A stretch of DNA of 64,000 bases from Micromonospora inyonensis (GTDB lineage Bacteria; Actinomycetota; Actinomycetes; Mycobacteriales; Micromonosporaceae): positions 3,038,001-3,102,000 of the forward strand of contig NZ_FMHU01000001.1 of NCBI RefSeq assembly GCF_900091415.1. The letters run 5' to 3'. Of this stretch, positions 34,717-45,151 are shown in pieces (positions within the stretch are counted from its first letter, which is position 1; every line of letters begins with the position of its first letter). The notes beneath the pieces were generated by a model. That model did not search any database, was not told the DNA's origin, and worked only from the letters and a program-made list of their open reading frames with translations. A program made the position numbers and the translations under genes.

Positions 34717-35786
34717 TCACTTGAGCCAGTCGTTGCCGGGCAGTTTGCTGAGCTGCCGGATGTCGAGCGTCGGCGAGACCGATGACTTCGGGACGACGCC
34801 GAAATGCTCCATCGCTTCGCGTACCCACTCGGCCGCGTCGATGTTGAGGGGGCCGGAGACCCACATGGCGTACGGCAGGTTGACGAACCGCCCATCCTTG
34901 ACCGCCTTGAGGTTGCGGGATGCTGGGTTGGCCTTCAAGGTGTCGACCTTCTGCTGGTACGACTGTCCCGGGTAGTCGACGAAGAAGATGACGTCCGGAT
35001 TCGATGCGGCGAGCCGCTCCCAGCCCACCTCGGTCCAGGTGTCCTTCACGTCGGCGGTGGCGTTGGTGACCCCTGCGGCGTCGAAGATGGCCTGCGGGCC
35101 GCCGTACGAACCGGAGGTGAAGATGGCGTCGGTCCCGGAGTCGAAGAGGAACGCGGTCGGCTTCCCGCCCCTGGGTGCGGCGGCCAGCGCCGTCCGCCGC
35201 TTCTCGATGTCGGCGACGACGGTGTCCGCGGTCTCGCGGTGGCCGGTCAGCGTGCCGACGTTGCGCAGGTCGGTGGTGAGCGCGGTCCACGCGTCCATCG
35301 TGCCGCGAGCGCCGTTGTCCTGCTTGCAGGTCTCGCTGAGCAGGTAGGTCTTGATGCCGTGGGTCGTCAGGTCCTCAGGCATCAGGTTGCGGGACTCGCT
35401 GAACCCGTATCCGTAGCCGGCGAACATCATCTCCGGGTTGACCGCCAGGACGTTCTCCAGGGTGGGGTGCTCGTCCCCGACCTCCTTCAGCTGATCGATC
35501 CGGGCTTCGGGATAGGCGAGCTCGATCACGTCCCGGTCCTGGTCCATCCCGGTGACGGCGATCAGTTGGTCGCGTGCGCCGACGGACAGCACGATCGAGA
35601 TGATGCCGCCGTCGTACGCGTACAGCCGGGTGACGGGCTTGTCGACGCTCACGTCCTGCCCGCAGTTCTGGACGGTGATGGCACCGGTGGCCGCGCTCGA
35701 TCCGGCCTCGCCGGAGGTGCACGCGGTGAGGGTGAACAAGCCGAGCACAAGAGCGGTGACACGGGTACGGCCGGGTGGGAAGACGG

Positions 35787-35790
<4 letters not shown>
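34717..35790 (-). CDS. B12-type ABC transporter substrate-binding lipoprotein
   Basis: A 357-residue lipoprotein. The signal peptide ends in LTACTSG, with the lipobox cysteine at about residue 22. The periplasmic-binding (TroA/FecB/BtuF) fold shows VTRLYAYDGGIISIVLSVGA at its start, LENVLAVNPEMMF, TAFLFDSGTDAIF, WERLAASNPDVIFFVDYPG and a C-terminal lobe ending NDWLK. It captures the ligand outside the cell. ATG 35790 overlaps the ATPase stop as ATGA, so it is the third gene of the operon. The family also binds siderophores and haem; the cobalamin riboswitch upstream makes a corrinoid the likely ligand. Confidence 0.82.
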
Positions 35791-36616
<826 letters not shown>

Positions 36617-36620
<4 letters not shown>

Positions 36621-37651
36621 CGGTCACCACCGAACCGGTACGAACCTCGGCCCATGAGCAGCAGGAACAGGGGCGCCCCGAGCACGCCTGTCACCACGCC
36701 CAGGGGAATCTCCTGCGGTCGCACCATCACCCGGGCCAGCACGTCGACCCAGACGAGGAACATCGCACCCGCCACCGCCGCGACCGGCAGGACGACCCGG
36801 TGCCGGGCGCCCACCATCAGCCGGGCCGCGTGCGGAACGATCAGCCCGACGAACCCCACTCCCCCGCTGACCGCCACCAGCACACCGACGACCACGGACA
36901 GGATCACGAACAGCGCCGTACGCAACGCGGCCACGTTGATCCCGAGAGCCGCGGCCGTCTCCGGCCCGGCGGCCAGCGCGTCGAGCCAGCGATGCACAAC
37001 CAGCAAGCCGGCCGCGAGAACGACGACGAACGCGGCGGGTATCACAAGCTTTTCCCAGGTGGCTCCGCCGACGCTACCCAGCATCCAGAACATCACCGAG
37101 TTCGCCGCGCGCGCATCGTCGCTGAGGAAGACCAGCAGCGAGGCGATCGCTGAGAACCCGGAGGACAGGACGACGCCGGAGAGCACCAGCCGGATAGGGG
37201 TCAGTCCACCCTGCGCGGTGGCGATCAGCCAGATCAGCAGCGCGGATCCGACCGCCCCCAGCAGCGCCCCGGTCGAGACTGCGTAGAGGCCCAGCCCGGC
37301 AAGCGCGCCGGTGGTGAGGGCCGCGGTGGCACCCACCGAGGCGCCCGAGCTGATACCCAACAGGTAGGGGTCGGCCAGTGAGTTGCGTACCAGGGTCTGC
37401 ATGCCGGCCCCGGCGATCGCCAGGCCCGCGCCCACGACCAGCGCCAGCAGCGCGCGGGGCAGGCGCAGTTCCCAGACGATGACATCCCAGCGGCCGGCCG
37501 GCTCGCCGGAGAAGCGGTCGGTGACCGCCGCGACGACCTCGGTGAGCGGGATTCGCTCGGAACCGAAGGCCAGCGAGGCGATCACGCTCAGGACCGACGC
37601 GACGGCCAGCACGAATAACAGCGGCCAGAACGGCAGCCTACGCCGGGGCAT
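36617..37651 (-). CDS. btuC: B12-type ABC transporter permease (FecCD/BtuC)
   Basis: A 344-residue integral membrane permease of the FecCD family, with about ten helices. Family hallmarks are LRLPRALLALVVGAGLAIAG, QTLVRNSLADPYLLGISSGA and the coupling-region VGFVGLIVPHAARLMVG. ATG 37651 is chosen because hydrophobic homology starts there and GAGAGG precedes it. It is the first gene of a three-gene, ATGA-coupled operon whose leader carries a cobalamin riboswitch. Confidence 0.87.
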
Positions 37652-37705
37652 GATGCGGCCTCTCAAGTCTGGAGACCCTGATCGCGAGAGTCCATCGACG
37701 AGCAT

Positions 37706-37860
37706 GTGAGCCGACAGGTCTTCGGACTTGGGGTCAACCGGCGGCACGGCCTTCCCAGAGAAGTACTCTCCAGTGGCGAAATCGTGCCGCCGTCGCCCGT
37801 ACCGCTGCGCGCCAGTCCCGGAATCTCACCGGAGTTCCCTGGCATCCCTCAGGATGCGGT
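37706..37860 (-). promoter_or_regulatory. cobalamin riboswitch in the leader of the B12 transporter operon
   Basis: Read on the minus strand, the leader has the conserved order of the cobalamin riboswitch: GGGAACTCCGGTGAGATTCC, then GACTG, GCGCGCAGCGGTA, a variable arm with GCCACTGG, GGGAAGGC, and AAGTCCGAAGACCTGTC at the 3' end (the B12 box region). When bound to adenosylcobalamin such RNAs lower expression of the genes behind. The boundaries are approximate; the match was made by eye and not with a covariance model. Confidence 0.88.
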
Positions 37861-38227
37861 CGACTCGACCGGGATAGTACCCGCACCAGGCGGACTCCGC
37901 CACCGAGGACCTCACCCTGAATCGGTCGCTACTGCCGCGAACGCGAAACAACCGTCCAGTGACGAGGTCCAGTCTTGCCTGTCCCCAAAAAGCGGCTCGT
38001 TTGCGGCCACGTACCGGACGACCGTGTCCGCCAAGGCGTGCGACTGGACACACGTCCACGGCGCCTGACGCCCGCTGTCACCGGGTGCTCCATGGGTGCT
38101 CCAGCGCGATGGACGAGCCAACAGTTGGTGGACTGAGCGGCACGTCGTGCGGGCGAATCTGGGGATTGACCGCGAGTAGATGGACTCAAGCGACAGAGGT
38201 GGACCCATCGAGTCGATAGATGTTCAT
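37861..38227. other. intergenic region left of the tRNA fragment, no supported gene
   Basis: The first part holds the promoter side of the B12 operon. A minus-strand frame (37912-38208) ends in a plausible peptide (ADTVVRYVAANEPLFGDRQD), but has no recognisable family or ribosome site. No integrase gene is seen beside the tRNA scar. Confidence 0.45.
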
Positions 38228-38272
38228 CTCTTAATCCGCGGGTTCGGGGTTCGAGTCCCTGGCGGCGCACCA
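38228..38272 (+). other. 3' part of a tRNA-Lys(CTT) gene; probable attachment-site scar
   Basis: The 45 bases run from the anticodon loop (CTCTTAA, anticodon CTT) through the 3' anticodon stem, variable loop, T-arm (GGGGTTCGAGTCCCT) and acceptor 3' strand to CCA at 38270-38272. The matching 5' half (acceptor GCGCCGC and D-arm) is absent upstream. Such 3' halves mark where a tyrosine-recombinase element inserted into a tRNA gene, the intact gene being restored at the other end. By polarity the element would lie to the left. Confidence 0.78.
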
Positions 38273-38280
38273 GCAATAAT

Positions 38281-38460
38281 GGCTCTGACCTGGCGGCGTT
38301 GGCGGTAACTCCGACGGCCTCGCCGTCGGGTGCGCTGGCGGCGGCGGGCCGGGCGCGGGCTCTGGCCCGGGTTGGGGCAAGCGAGCAGGCGCGGTCGGCC
38401 ATCGACCAGGCACGCCGGATGTTCGACCAGGCCGGCGATGAGGACACCGACGTGGCATGA
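38281..38460 (+). pseudogene. C-terminal remnant of a TPR/HTH-type regulator
   Basis: In frame with a TGA at 38458-38460 the DNA encodes DLAALAVTPTASPSGALAAA, then RARALARVGASEQARSAIDQ and ARRMFDQAGDEDTD. This is a typical last TPR pair of actinobacterial HTH-TPR regulators. There is no start codon and the frame begins right behind the tRNA scar, so the rest was cut away. Confidence 0.55.
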
Positions 38461-38497
38461 CAGTGAAGCGCTGCGTTCCGGTCGCTACAGTTATCGA

Positions 38498-39037
38498 GTG
38501 ATCGCTGGAGTCATCGTCCCCGGAGGCCGTTACGGTCCGCAGGCCCCTCTGCTCGACCTTGCCAGCGAGGCGCTCTCCGACCGCGACATACCAGTAGAGA
38601 CGGTGAATTGGACCGTCCCGAAGGGTCTGCTGGACATCGGGCCGGAACCATTCGTTCGGGCGCACGTCTCTGCGGCACTACACCGGTTGGCCAGCGCGGC
38701 GCCCGCCGCGCAGCCCGTGATCATCGCAAAGTCGCTCGGCACCCACGCCGCCATGCTCGCGGCCGAACAGCAACTCCCAGCGATCTGGCTGACGCCGCTT
38801 CTGCATATCGAGGTCATCGCCGAGGCGATCGGCCGAAACCCGGCGCCCGCACTTCTTGTCGGGGGGACCCGCGACCGCAGCTGGCTACCTGACATCGCCG
38901 CAGCAACGAGCAAGAGGGTCGTCACCATCACCGGCGGCGATCACGGCTTGCGGCCACCCGGACCGCTACGGGCCTACACGCAAGCCCTCGGCGAGGTCGG
39001 TACAGCGATCGAAGAATTCCTGTCTCAGCTCCCATAG
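38498..39037 (+). CDS. small alpha/beta hydrolase-like protein
   Basis: A 179-residue protein starting at GTG 38498. IAKSLGTHAA resembles a shortened nucleophile elbow (S near residue 80), GGTRDRSW could hold the acid and GGDHGL the catalytic histidine, giving a Ser-Asp-His order. It resembles small dienelactone-hydrolase-like proteins. TACAGT seven bases before the GTG suggests a leaderless transcript. No clear partner gene; it sits between fragments. Confidence 0.65.
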   Translation: MIAGVIVPGGRYGPQAPLLDLASEALSDRDIPVETVNWTVPKGLLDIGPEPFVRAHVSAALHRLASAAPAAQPVIIAKSLGTHAAMLAAEQQLPAIWLTPLLHIEVIAEAIGRNPAPALLVGGTRDRSWLPDIAAATSKRVVTITGGDHGLRPPGPLRAYTQALGEVGTAIEEFLSQLP

Positions 39038-39373
39038 TCGGCACCGCTCTCCCGACTGCCGACGGCATGGACAGCACCGAGGCCAGGGTAGAAAGAATCC
39101 TTCCCGGCCGTGACTACATCAACGGCCGGCGCACCTTCATCGCGGCTACTTGTTTCATTGACCTGCGACCGTTGCCCGGCCAGGCTTCGGTCGAGGCGCC
39201 CGGGTTGTCGCTCTCATTGCGGCTGCCCACGCTGGTCGTGTGGCTCTCATTTGGCCTGCGCGACCCGGGCGTCGCCCCAGGGCGGGGAGAGGCTCAAGAG
39301 GGGTTTGCTCGGCTCGAAGTAGCGTTGCCCTCCCGGCTCGACAACCCAGGTGGATCGAGCATCGGAGGACGCG
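39038..39373. other. 336-base gap before the IS110 remnant
   Basis: A plus-strand frame from 39067 encodes an unremarkable peptide without a family. As the 5' flank of an IS110 transposase this is where its bridge RNA would be encoded. Nothing else is supported. Confidence 0.35.
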
Positions 39374-39850
39374 GTGAGTGGCACGTCAGATCGTGTGGTC
39401 ATCGGGATGGACCCGCACAAGCGTTCGGCAACGATCGAGGTCATGGCCGGCGACGAGACCGTCGTCGGCGGCGGCCGGTTCGACACCGACCGGGATGGCT
39501 ACACGGCGATGAGGAAGTACGCCACCCAATGGCCGAACCGGGTCTGGGCGATCGAGGGCTGCCAGGGCATCGGTCGGCACATCGCCAACCGGCTACTGGC
39601 CGACGGCGAGCAGGCCGTCGACGTCCCGCCGAAGCTGTCCGCCAGGGCGCGGGTGTTCGCCACCGGGCAGGGCCGCAAGACCGACGCCACCGACGCCCAC
39701 TCCATCGCGCTGGGTGGCACCCGCATGGCCGGGCTGCGCCCGGTGGTCAACGATGAGCAGTTGGCCCTGCTGCGGATTCTGGTCGACCGGCGCCGCTCGC
39801 TCGGTGAGGACCACACCCGGATGGTGTCCCAGCTGCATGATCAGCGACGC
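39374..39850 (+). pseudogene. IS110 family transposase, N-terminal fragment
   Basis: Starting at GTG 39374 behind GGAGG, the frame gives VVIGMDPHKRSATIEVMAGD, WAIEGCQGIGRHIANRLL, VPPKLSARARVFATGQGRKT and DATDAHSIAL, the RuvC-like half with its acidic residues. Homology ends near 39846 (RMVSQLH) and the frame then runs into unrelated DNA. The C-terminal catalytic-serine half is missing. It is a different IS110 lineage from the copies at 13.6 and 14.9 kb. Confidence 0.85.
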
Positions 39851-40137
39851 GGTGGCGACGGCGGCGGGCCCGGGAGGACAACGGGGAACGACTACTGACT
39901 CCAGCGTGACCGACTCCCATCCCCCCAGCCGGCTCTTCGGAGAAGTCACTTCCCGGACCCACCGAGACCCAGGATAGAACTCTCCTCCCGGCGGTGTCTG
40001 ACACAGAGGGGAGCCAGAAGAGGATGCGGCGGTGCGGTCGGTTGCCACCGGGCATGGGGCCGTGGGTGCCGGAAACGCGAACGCGTCGTCTGATCACCGC
40101 CAGACGGCTGGCCTTTGGCCGACCAGGCTTTCCTCTA

Positions 40138-40368
40138 TGAACAACGCACTTGACGGCAAGGTAGCTCTCGTTACAGGTGGTAGTCGTGGCATTGGCGCCG
40201 CGGTGGCCCTGCGCCTGGCCAAGGACGGCGCCGATGTGGCACTGACGTTCCAGCAGAATCAGCAACGCGCCGAGGACGTGGTGGACCAGATCTTAGCGGT
40301 GGGGCGGAGGGCGATCACCGTGCAGGCCGACAGCGCCGACCCGGCGGCAGTAGTCGCTGCAGTGGACC
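40138..40368 (+). pseudogene. SDR/3-oxoacyl-ACP reductase-like, N-terminal fragment
   Basis: ATG 40138 starts MNNALDGKVALVTGGSRGIG, the TGxxxGIG cofactor site of short-chain dehydrogenases, followed by LRLAKDGADVALTFQQNQQ and VQADSADPAAVVAAVDRA. The homology stops at about 40375 and the catalytic NSYK part is missing, as the following 497-residue gene begins at the junction. The gene is a deletion remnant. Confidence 0.75.
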
Positions 40369-41862
40369 GTGCCGCCAGTGTTCGTCAGTCACTGTCAGTA
40401 CATCGTGCCCGCCGGGCCGGGCGCCTCCGGCATGGGCATCTACGCCCTCGGCGACGACCTGCTGCACGTCCGCGGGCCGAGCGAGTCCAACGGCTTCTGC
40501 GGCCTACACACCGGCTGGGTCGAGGCACGCGTCCGCGTCCTGCCCGAGCCTTCGGCGGGGATCGACACCGGCTGGGACGCGATCAGTGAGGCGACCCTCT
40601 GGAGTCCCAGCGGCCGGCTGTCAGTCGTCGGCCTGATGGGCGGAGTCGCGGAGGCTCTCACCGACGTCGCCGTCCCGCGTGGGCTGATCCGGGTGCGGGT
40701 GCACGCACGCGACCGCCTGGACGAGACCGTCCGCACCGACGACGACCCACCCGAGCAGCACGAGTTGCACGTCTGGGCGGTGGCCGAGGAGACGCCGTGG
40801 CGCACCGTGCAGGTCGACCCAGAAGGCCGGAACCGGGATCAGAAACCGGCGAAGGCCGCCGAGTGGGCGATGCTGTCCCTGGTACCGCGCCCCTCGAACC
40901 GTTCCGCCATCCTGGCGCTGATGGCACCTGACCCGTACCAGGACGACAGCGGCCCGTCCCGGGTGGCGGTGATCCGTCACCGGCCCACGCCGGTCCAGGT
41001 TCCCGAGGGAGTACTGCCCGCCGGCGACCTGGAGATCCGGCTCGAGCGCGTCGACAGCGAGACGCTTACCTGGTCGTGGGCCACCGCCGACGAGCCGATC
41101 TTCCCTCGCCCGCTGACCACACTGCCCGACGACGAGCCGAGCACCGTACGACTGACCTCCGGCCCCGACGGCTTCACCCTGCGGCACGAAGGCGTACTCG
41201 GCCGGCACGCCTTCGCCCTCGGCCTGATCTGGGACCACCTGCTCGACGCCCCCGGGTCGCACCCGTGGACCGAGACGTTGCGCGAGCAGGCCGCCACGGC
41301 GACCGCGCTGGCCGAAAGTTCTCGCCGCCTGCAGGCGCAGCGCCTCGCCGAGCAGTGGGGAGGCGCGCCACCGTCGGACCGGGTCCGCAGGCTGGTCAGC
41401 CAGGCGCGGTCCCTCGCCCGGATCGACCGCCCGCTGCTCGACCGCATCGACGCGCTACCCGCCGAACGCCAACGCCAGGCAGCCTGCTGGGCGGCCCGCC
41501 GCGCGATGCGCGTGACCGGGCTGGAACAGATCGGATGGATCGCCGACGCGCTCGCCGACGCCGAGGCCAACCGCCCACTGCCCCCATCCTTCACCGAGCA
41601 CAACGGCCGGGCCGCGTTCGACCGGCTCCTGTCCGATCCCGAGGTGCCACACACCACCGTCCCGCTCCGGCTGGACCTGACGGCGTTCGGCACACACGGC
41701 GTCACCGAGATACTCCAGCAGGCCGCCGCGTTCCCCGCCCTGACCGCGCTGACGAACGACGCCCCGCTGGTCGCCGCGATCGACGCCGTCTACAACGCGG
41801 CCATCGCCCACGCCGACGACCGCGACCGCTTCCTGACCGACGCCCACGCCGCCCTACGCTGA
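40369..41862 (+). CDS. hypothetical protein, 497 residues
   Basis: A long frame starting at GTG 40369 (MPPVFVSHCQYIVPAG). The N-terminal third is strand-rich, with VEARVRVLPEP and LWSPSGRLSVVGLMGGV; the middle has ELHVWAVAEETPW and TWSWATADEPIFP; the C-terminal third is helical and alanine/arginine-rich (ATALAESSRRLQAQRLAEQW, LEQIGWIADALADAEANR). Composition and coherence of the frame argue that it is real. I do not recognise the family. Its 5' end is fused to an SDR fragment, so its native promoter may be lost. Confidence 0.6.
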   Translation: MPPVFVSHCQYIVPAGPGASGMGIYALGDDLLHVRGPSESNGFCGLHTGWVEARVRVLPEPSAGIDTGWDAISEATLWSPSGRLSVVGLMGGVAEALTDVAVPRGLIRVRVHARDRLDETVRTDDDPPEQHELHVWAVAEETPWRTVQVDPEGRNRDQKPAKAAEWAMLSLVPRPSNRSAILALMAPDPYQDDSGPSRVAVIRHRPTPVQVPEGVLPAGDLEIRLERVDSETLTWSWATADEPIFPRPLTTLPDDEPSTVRLTSGPDGFTLRHEGVLGRHAFALGLIWDHLLDAPGSHPWTETLREQAATATALAESSRRLQAQRLAEQWGGAPPSDRVRRLVSQARSLARIDRPLLDRIDALPAERQRQAACWAARRAMRVTGLEQIGWIADALADAEANRPLPPSFTEHNGRAAFDRLLSDPEVPHTTVPLRLDLTAFGTHGVTEILQQAAAFPALTALTNDAPLVAAIDAVYNAAIAHADDRDRFLTDAHAALR

Positions 41863-42111
41863 ACCTCCGACTCGACAGGCGATGCCAAACACGTCACCAC
41901 CGCCCCCGGAGCCGAGCAGACGAACGCCCCGACCAAGCAGATGAGGGAGCTCCGCCCGCGCGCTCATGTCGAATTGAAGATGCCTGGCTGGCGTGCCGAG
42001 CAGCTGGCAAAACGGTACGGCCCGCTCCAGACGGCCTGTCTCGTCATCGGTGATGCCGTAGCACTCCGGCGTCTCGCCGCCTTCAACGGTGCGAACGCGC
42101 ACATGGCGCAA
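41854..42111 (-). pseudogene. possible N-terminal fragment of a tyrosine recombinase
   Basis: ATG 42111 starts MRHVRVRTVEGGETPECYGI, continued by TDDETGRLERAVPFCQLLG. This is similar in layout to the N-terminal strand and first helix of actinobacterial site-specific recombinases, where a short beta-hairpin precedes the core-binding domain. No catalytic RHRY region follows. The call is tentative. Confidence 0.3.
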
Positions 42112-42238
42112 GCCCGGTAGCTTGCTGACCAGCTGGGGGTCGCCGGCACCGAAGCCGAGGTTGTCGAGCTGGATGCGGGTGCAGCAGACCCACGCGTTCG
42201 AGCCGGGCGGCTACACGGTGAAGGACGAAACGTTGACC

Positions 42239-42650
42239 GCCGAAGGGACGGCCTTCGTAAGGAGGTCTTCCCGGCCGTCGCGCAGCGTGGGAAAATGGCC
42301 GGCCGGACTGCTTTCCGGCGGGCGGGCAGCAGAGGCAGGTGGAGGTCGCCCGGTCGCTCATGGCCGATCCCAAGATCGTGCTCCTCGACGAGTCGTCCAT
42401 GGGTCTGGACCCGAGGGCGACGACCACCGTGTGCGAACAGGTCGTGCGCATGCGCGAGGCCGGTACGGCGGTGCTGCTCGTGGAGCAGAACGCCCGGTGG
42501 GCGTTGAAGACGGCCGATCTCGGCTGCGTGCTCGACCTCGGGCGCGTGCACATCTCCGGGCCGGCTTCGCAACTGTTGGCCGACCCGCAGCTCGGCGAGC
42601 TGTACCTCGGCGGAGGGCCCGCCGAGCCGACGGCACCGCCGAAGCCGTGA
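42239..42650 (+). pseudogene. LivF-like ABC ATPase remnant with frameshifts
   Basis: In one frame 42337-42650 reads EVARSLMADPKIVLLDESSM and GLDPRATTTV, with Walker B, a D-loop and LLVEQNARWALKTADLGCVL, as in branched-chain amino acid transporter ATPases (LivF/LivG). Just upstream the signature motif LLSGG appears in a different frame (about 42309-42323), and the Walker A half is absent. It is a broken C-terminal remnant. Confidence 0.7.
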
Positions 42651-42754
42651 CGGAGTCCGACGTGACAGCGGCACACAGAGTTGGAGCGTGAGCCCGTGAG
42701 CTATTCCGGAAGCGGTTGCGTGCTTCCAACAGAGCTGAAACGAGGTGTATCGCG

Positions 42755-42916
42755 ATGACCAGAACGAGTCGGTTCGCCGTCCGCGCGATCGGGCTGGCCG
42801 GTGTGCTGACCGGCGACTCGGACGGCTGCGACTGCCGCATGGACGCCCTGATGTTCCTCGACACCGTCGTCTCGGCGTCCGACGTCGAGAAGCAGTACCG
42901 CTACATGGCCCGCTGA
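42755..42916 (+). CDS. 53-residue protein, probably a deletion derivative
   Basis: ATG 42755 has GAGGTG eight bases upstream. The product starts MTRTSRFAVRAIGLAGVL, signal-like, then jumps to GDSDGCDCRMDALMFLDTVV and ends EKQYRYMAR. Since a Liv-type ATPase remnant lies directly upstream, it may be the fused ends of the matching substrate-binding protein. It may also be a genuine small secreted protein. Confidence 0.4.
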   Translation: MTRTSRFAVRAIGLAGVLTGDSDGCDCRMDALMFLDTVVSASDVEKQYRYMAR

Positions 42917-42953
42917 CCACCCACCGCACCGCCTCACCGGGAAGGAGACCCGA

Positions 42954-45041
42954 GTGCGCAGTATCCGCATGATCGGCAAATCCGCGCTGGCGGCCGGTCT
43001 GACCGCCGCCACCCTCGTTCTGTCCGCCTCCGGCGTCGGTCCCGCCCGGTCCGCCGACCCCGTTTACGATCCGGTCGTCGAGATGCCCGTCCAGTCCCGG
43101 CTCGGTCTGGTCCTGACCGAGTACGCCAGGTTCCCGCAGTCGTCCCCAATTCCGGCGCCGACCGACCAGCGGCTCATGCGTACCGCCCGCATCAACACCA
43201 TCATGGAACTGCCCGACGGCTCCGGACGGCGTGCCGTGCCGGACCTCAACGGGCACCTCTACCTGCTCCGGGATGGCGTGCCGTACGTCTACCTGGACGT
43301 CGCCGACACGTTCGCACCGCGGTTCTTCTCCGGCCGCGGGCTCGGCCAGGGCTTCGGTTACGTCGCGTTCCATCCCGAGTTCGGCACCAACGGACGCTTC
43401 TACACCATGCACACCGAGCAGGCGTCGCTGGCCACGAAGGCGCCGGACTACGCCCAGGCCAACAGCATCTACCACGGCGTGATCACCGAATGGACGGCGA
43501 CCGACCCGGCCGCCGACACGTTCTCCGGCAGCCGACGCGAGATGCTGCGGATCGGCTTCGGCGGCCAGATCCACGGCATCCAGGAGATCAACTTCAACCC
43601 CACGGCGCGTCCCGGCCAACGCGACTACGGACTGCTGTACCTGGCCGTCGGTGACGGCGGCACCGGCGTACGCACCACCGAGCCGCAGAACCTGGGCATG
43701 GTGCACGGCAAGCTGCTGCGCATCGACCCGCAGGGCACCGACTCGGCCAACGGGCAGTACGGCATCCCGGCGGACAACCCGTTCGTCGGCCGGGCCGGCG
43801 CCCTGGGCGAGGTCTACGCGCTCGGGTTCCGCGACCCGCACCGGTTCAGCTGGGACTCGGCCACCGGCCGGATGTTCGTCGGCCACATCGGCGAGCACGC
43901 CATCGAGGCGATCTACGAGGTGCGCGCCGGTGACAACTTCGGCTGGAGCGAGCGGGAGGGCGCGTTCGTCTTCGACAAGACGGGGGCCGCCTGCGACAAG
44001 CTCCTGCCGCTGCCGGCGGACGACGCCCGGTACGGCTACACGTACCCGGTCGCGGCGTACGACCACAAGCCGCCGCCCGACTGGAACTGCACCTCCGACG
44101 TCGGTGTCGCGGTGGCCGGCGGGTTCGTCTACCGCGGCAGCGAGCTGCCCGCAATGAAGGGCAAGTACGTCTTCGGCGATCTGGTCGACGGGCAGGTCCT
44201 CTACACCGAGGCGCACGAGATGCGGCGCGGCCACGACCCGGCCACGATCCACCGCCTCGCGCTCTTCAACGCCGCCGGAGCGCCGGTGCGCATGCAGGAC
44301 CTCTCCGGCCCCGGCGCCCCGGGCAACCCGGAGCGGGTCGACCTGCGTTTCGGCACCGACGCCGCCGGCGGGCTCTACCTGCTCGCCAAGGCCAACGGGA
44401 AGATCTGGAAGGTGACCGGCACCCGGGAGTTCGCGGACGGCGACGTCGGCGGCACCAAGCTGCACCGGCCCTCGGGCCCGGACGGGTGGACGCCGGTCAC
44501 CCCGTCGAAGTGGCAGTACGACCGGGACGAGGTGATCCTCGCCGAGGCGGGCGTGAGCCGGCCCGGCCCGATCCGTCCGTCAGAGTACGCGGTGGTGGCC
44601 GGCGGGCCGGAGTGGTCCTCCGTGGAGATCAAGGCCGACGTCCGGCTCGACACCCCGGTCGAGGTGACCAACCGGGACGTGCTCATCGTCTTCGGCTGGC
44701 GCTCGGACACCGAGTTCTACTACGCCCACCTGTCGACCGACAACACGATCCTGCCGCACAACGGCATCTTCAAGGTGCACAACGCCGACCGGCAACGCAT
44801 CGACTACCAGTGGAACGGCCGGTCGCGCGGCGCGAACCCGGCGATCGTCGACGCGGACTGGCACAAGGTGCGCGTCGTGCACCTGCCGGCCACCGGCGAG
44901 ATCGCGGTCTACGTGGACGGGAAGAAAGACCCGCTGATGACCGCGAAGGACACCACGTTCAGCTCCGGACGGGTCGGCTTCGGCTCGTTCGACGACATCG
45001 GCCGGCTACGTCACCTGACGGTGACCGGAACCCCGGCCTGA
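42954..45041 (+). CDS. secreted PQQ-type sugar dehydrogenase with C-terminal lectin-like domain
   Basis: A 695-residue protein, GTG start behind GAAGGAG. A signal peptide (LAAGLTAATLVLSASGVGPA) is followed by a six-bladed glucose/sorbosone dehydrogenase propeller: GLGQGFGYVAFHPEF, LLYLAVGDGGTGVR, HGKLLRIDPQG, GLRDP-like ALGFRDPHRFSWD, and GEHAIEAIYEVRAGDNFGW. Residues ~500-695 form a beta-sandwich (VEIKADVRLDTPVE, WHKVRVVHLPATGEIAVYVD) like laminin-G/lectin domains. It would oxidise sugars outside the cell using PQQ, perhaps bound to polysaccharide through the sandwich. No PQQ genes are nearby. Confidence 0.8.
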   Translation: MRSIRMIGKSALAAGLTAATLVLSASGVGPARSADPVYDPVVEMPVQSRLGLVLTEYARFPQSSPIPAPTDQRLMRTARINTIMELPDGSGRRAVPDLNGHLYLLRDGVPYVYLDVADTFAPRFFSGRGLGQGFGYVAFHPEFGTNGRFYTMHTEQASLATKAPDYAQANSIYHGVITEWTATDPAADTFSGSRREMLRIGFGGQIHGIQEINFNPTARPGQRDYGLLYLAVGDGGTGVRTTEPQNLGMVHGKLLRIDPQGTDSANGQYGIPADNPFVGRAGALGEVYALGFRDPHRFSWDSATGRMFVGHIGEHAIEAIYEVRAGDNFGWSEREGAFVFDKTGAACDKLLPLPADDARYGYTYPVAAYDHKPPPDWNCTSDVGVAVAGGFVYRGSELPAMKGKYVFGDLVDGQVLYTEAHEMRRGHDPATIHRLALFNAAGAPVRMQDLSGPGAPGNPERVDLRFGTDAAGGLYLLAKANGKIWKVTGTREFADGDVGGTKLHRPSGPDGWTPVTPSKWQYDRDEVILAEAGVSRPGPIRPSEYAVVAGGPEWSSVEIKADVRLDTPVEVTNRDVLIVFGWRSDTEFYYAHLSTDNTILPHNGIFKVHNADRQRIDYQWNGRSRGANPAIVDADWHKVRVVHLPATGEIAVYVDGKKDPLMTAKDTTFSSGRVGFGSFDDIGRLRHLTVTGTPA

Positions 45042-45151
45042 ACCGGCCCGGCGGAACACGGCAGGTCCGCTGCCTCACCGGGACCGGCAGTTACGGTACC
45101 CGGGGCTGACCGGGTGCCGGAGATGATCCCTGCTACTGCTACGGCGGTTCG

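Noticed and set aside
37929..38447. Minus-strand frame ending in WCAARDSNPEPAD
   Set aside because: This peptide is the well-known antisense translation of a tRNA 3' end, not a protein domain.
41964..44465. 833-residue minus-strand open frame
   Set aside because: It lies opposite the sugar dehydrogenase and the Liv remnant and has no domain; its composition mirrors the codon bias of the other strand.
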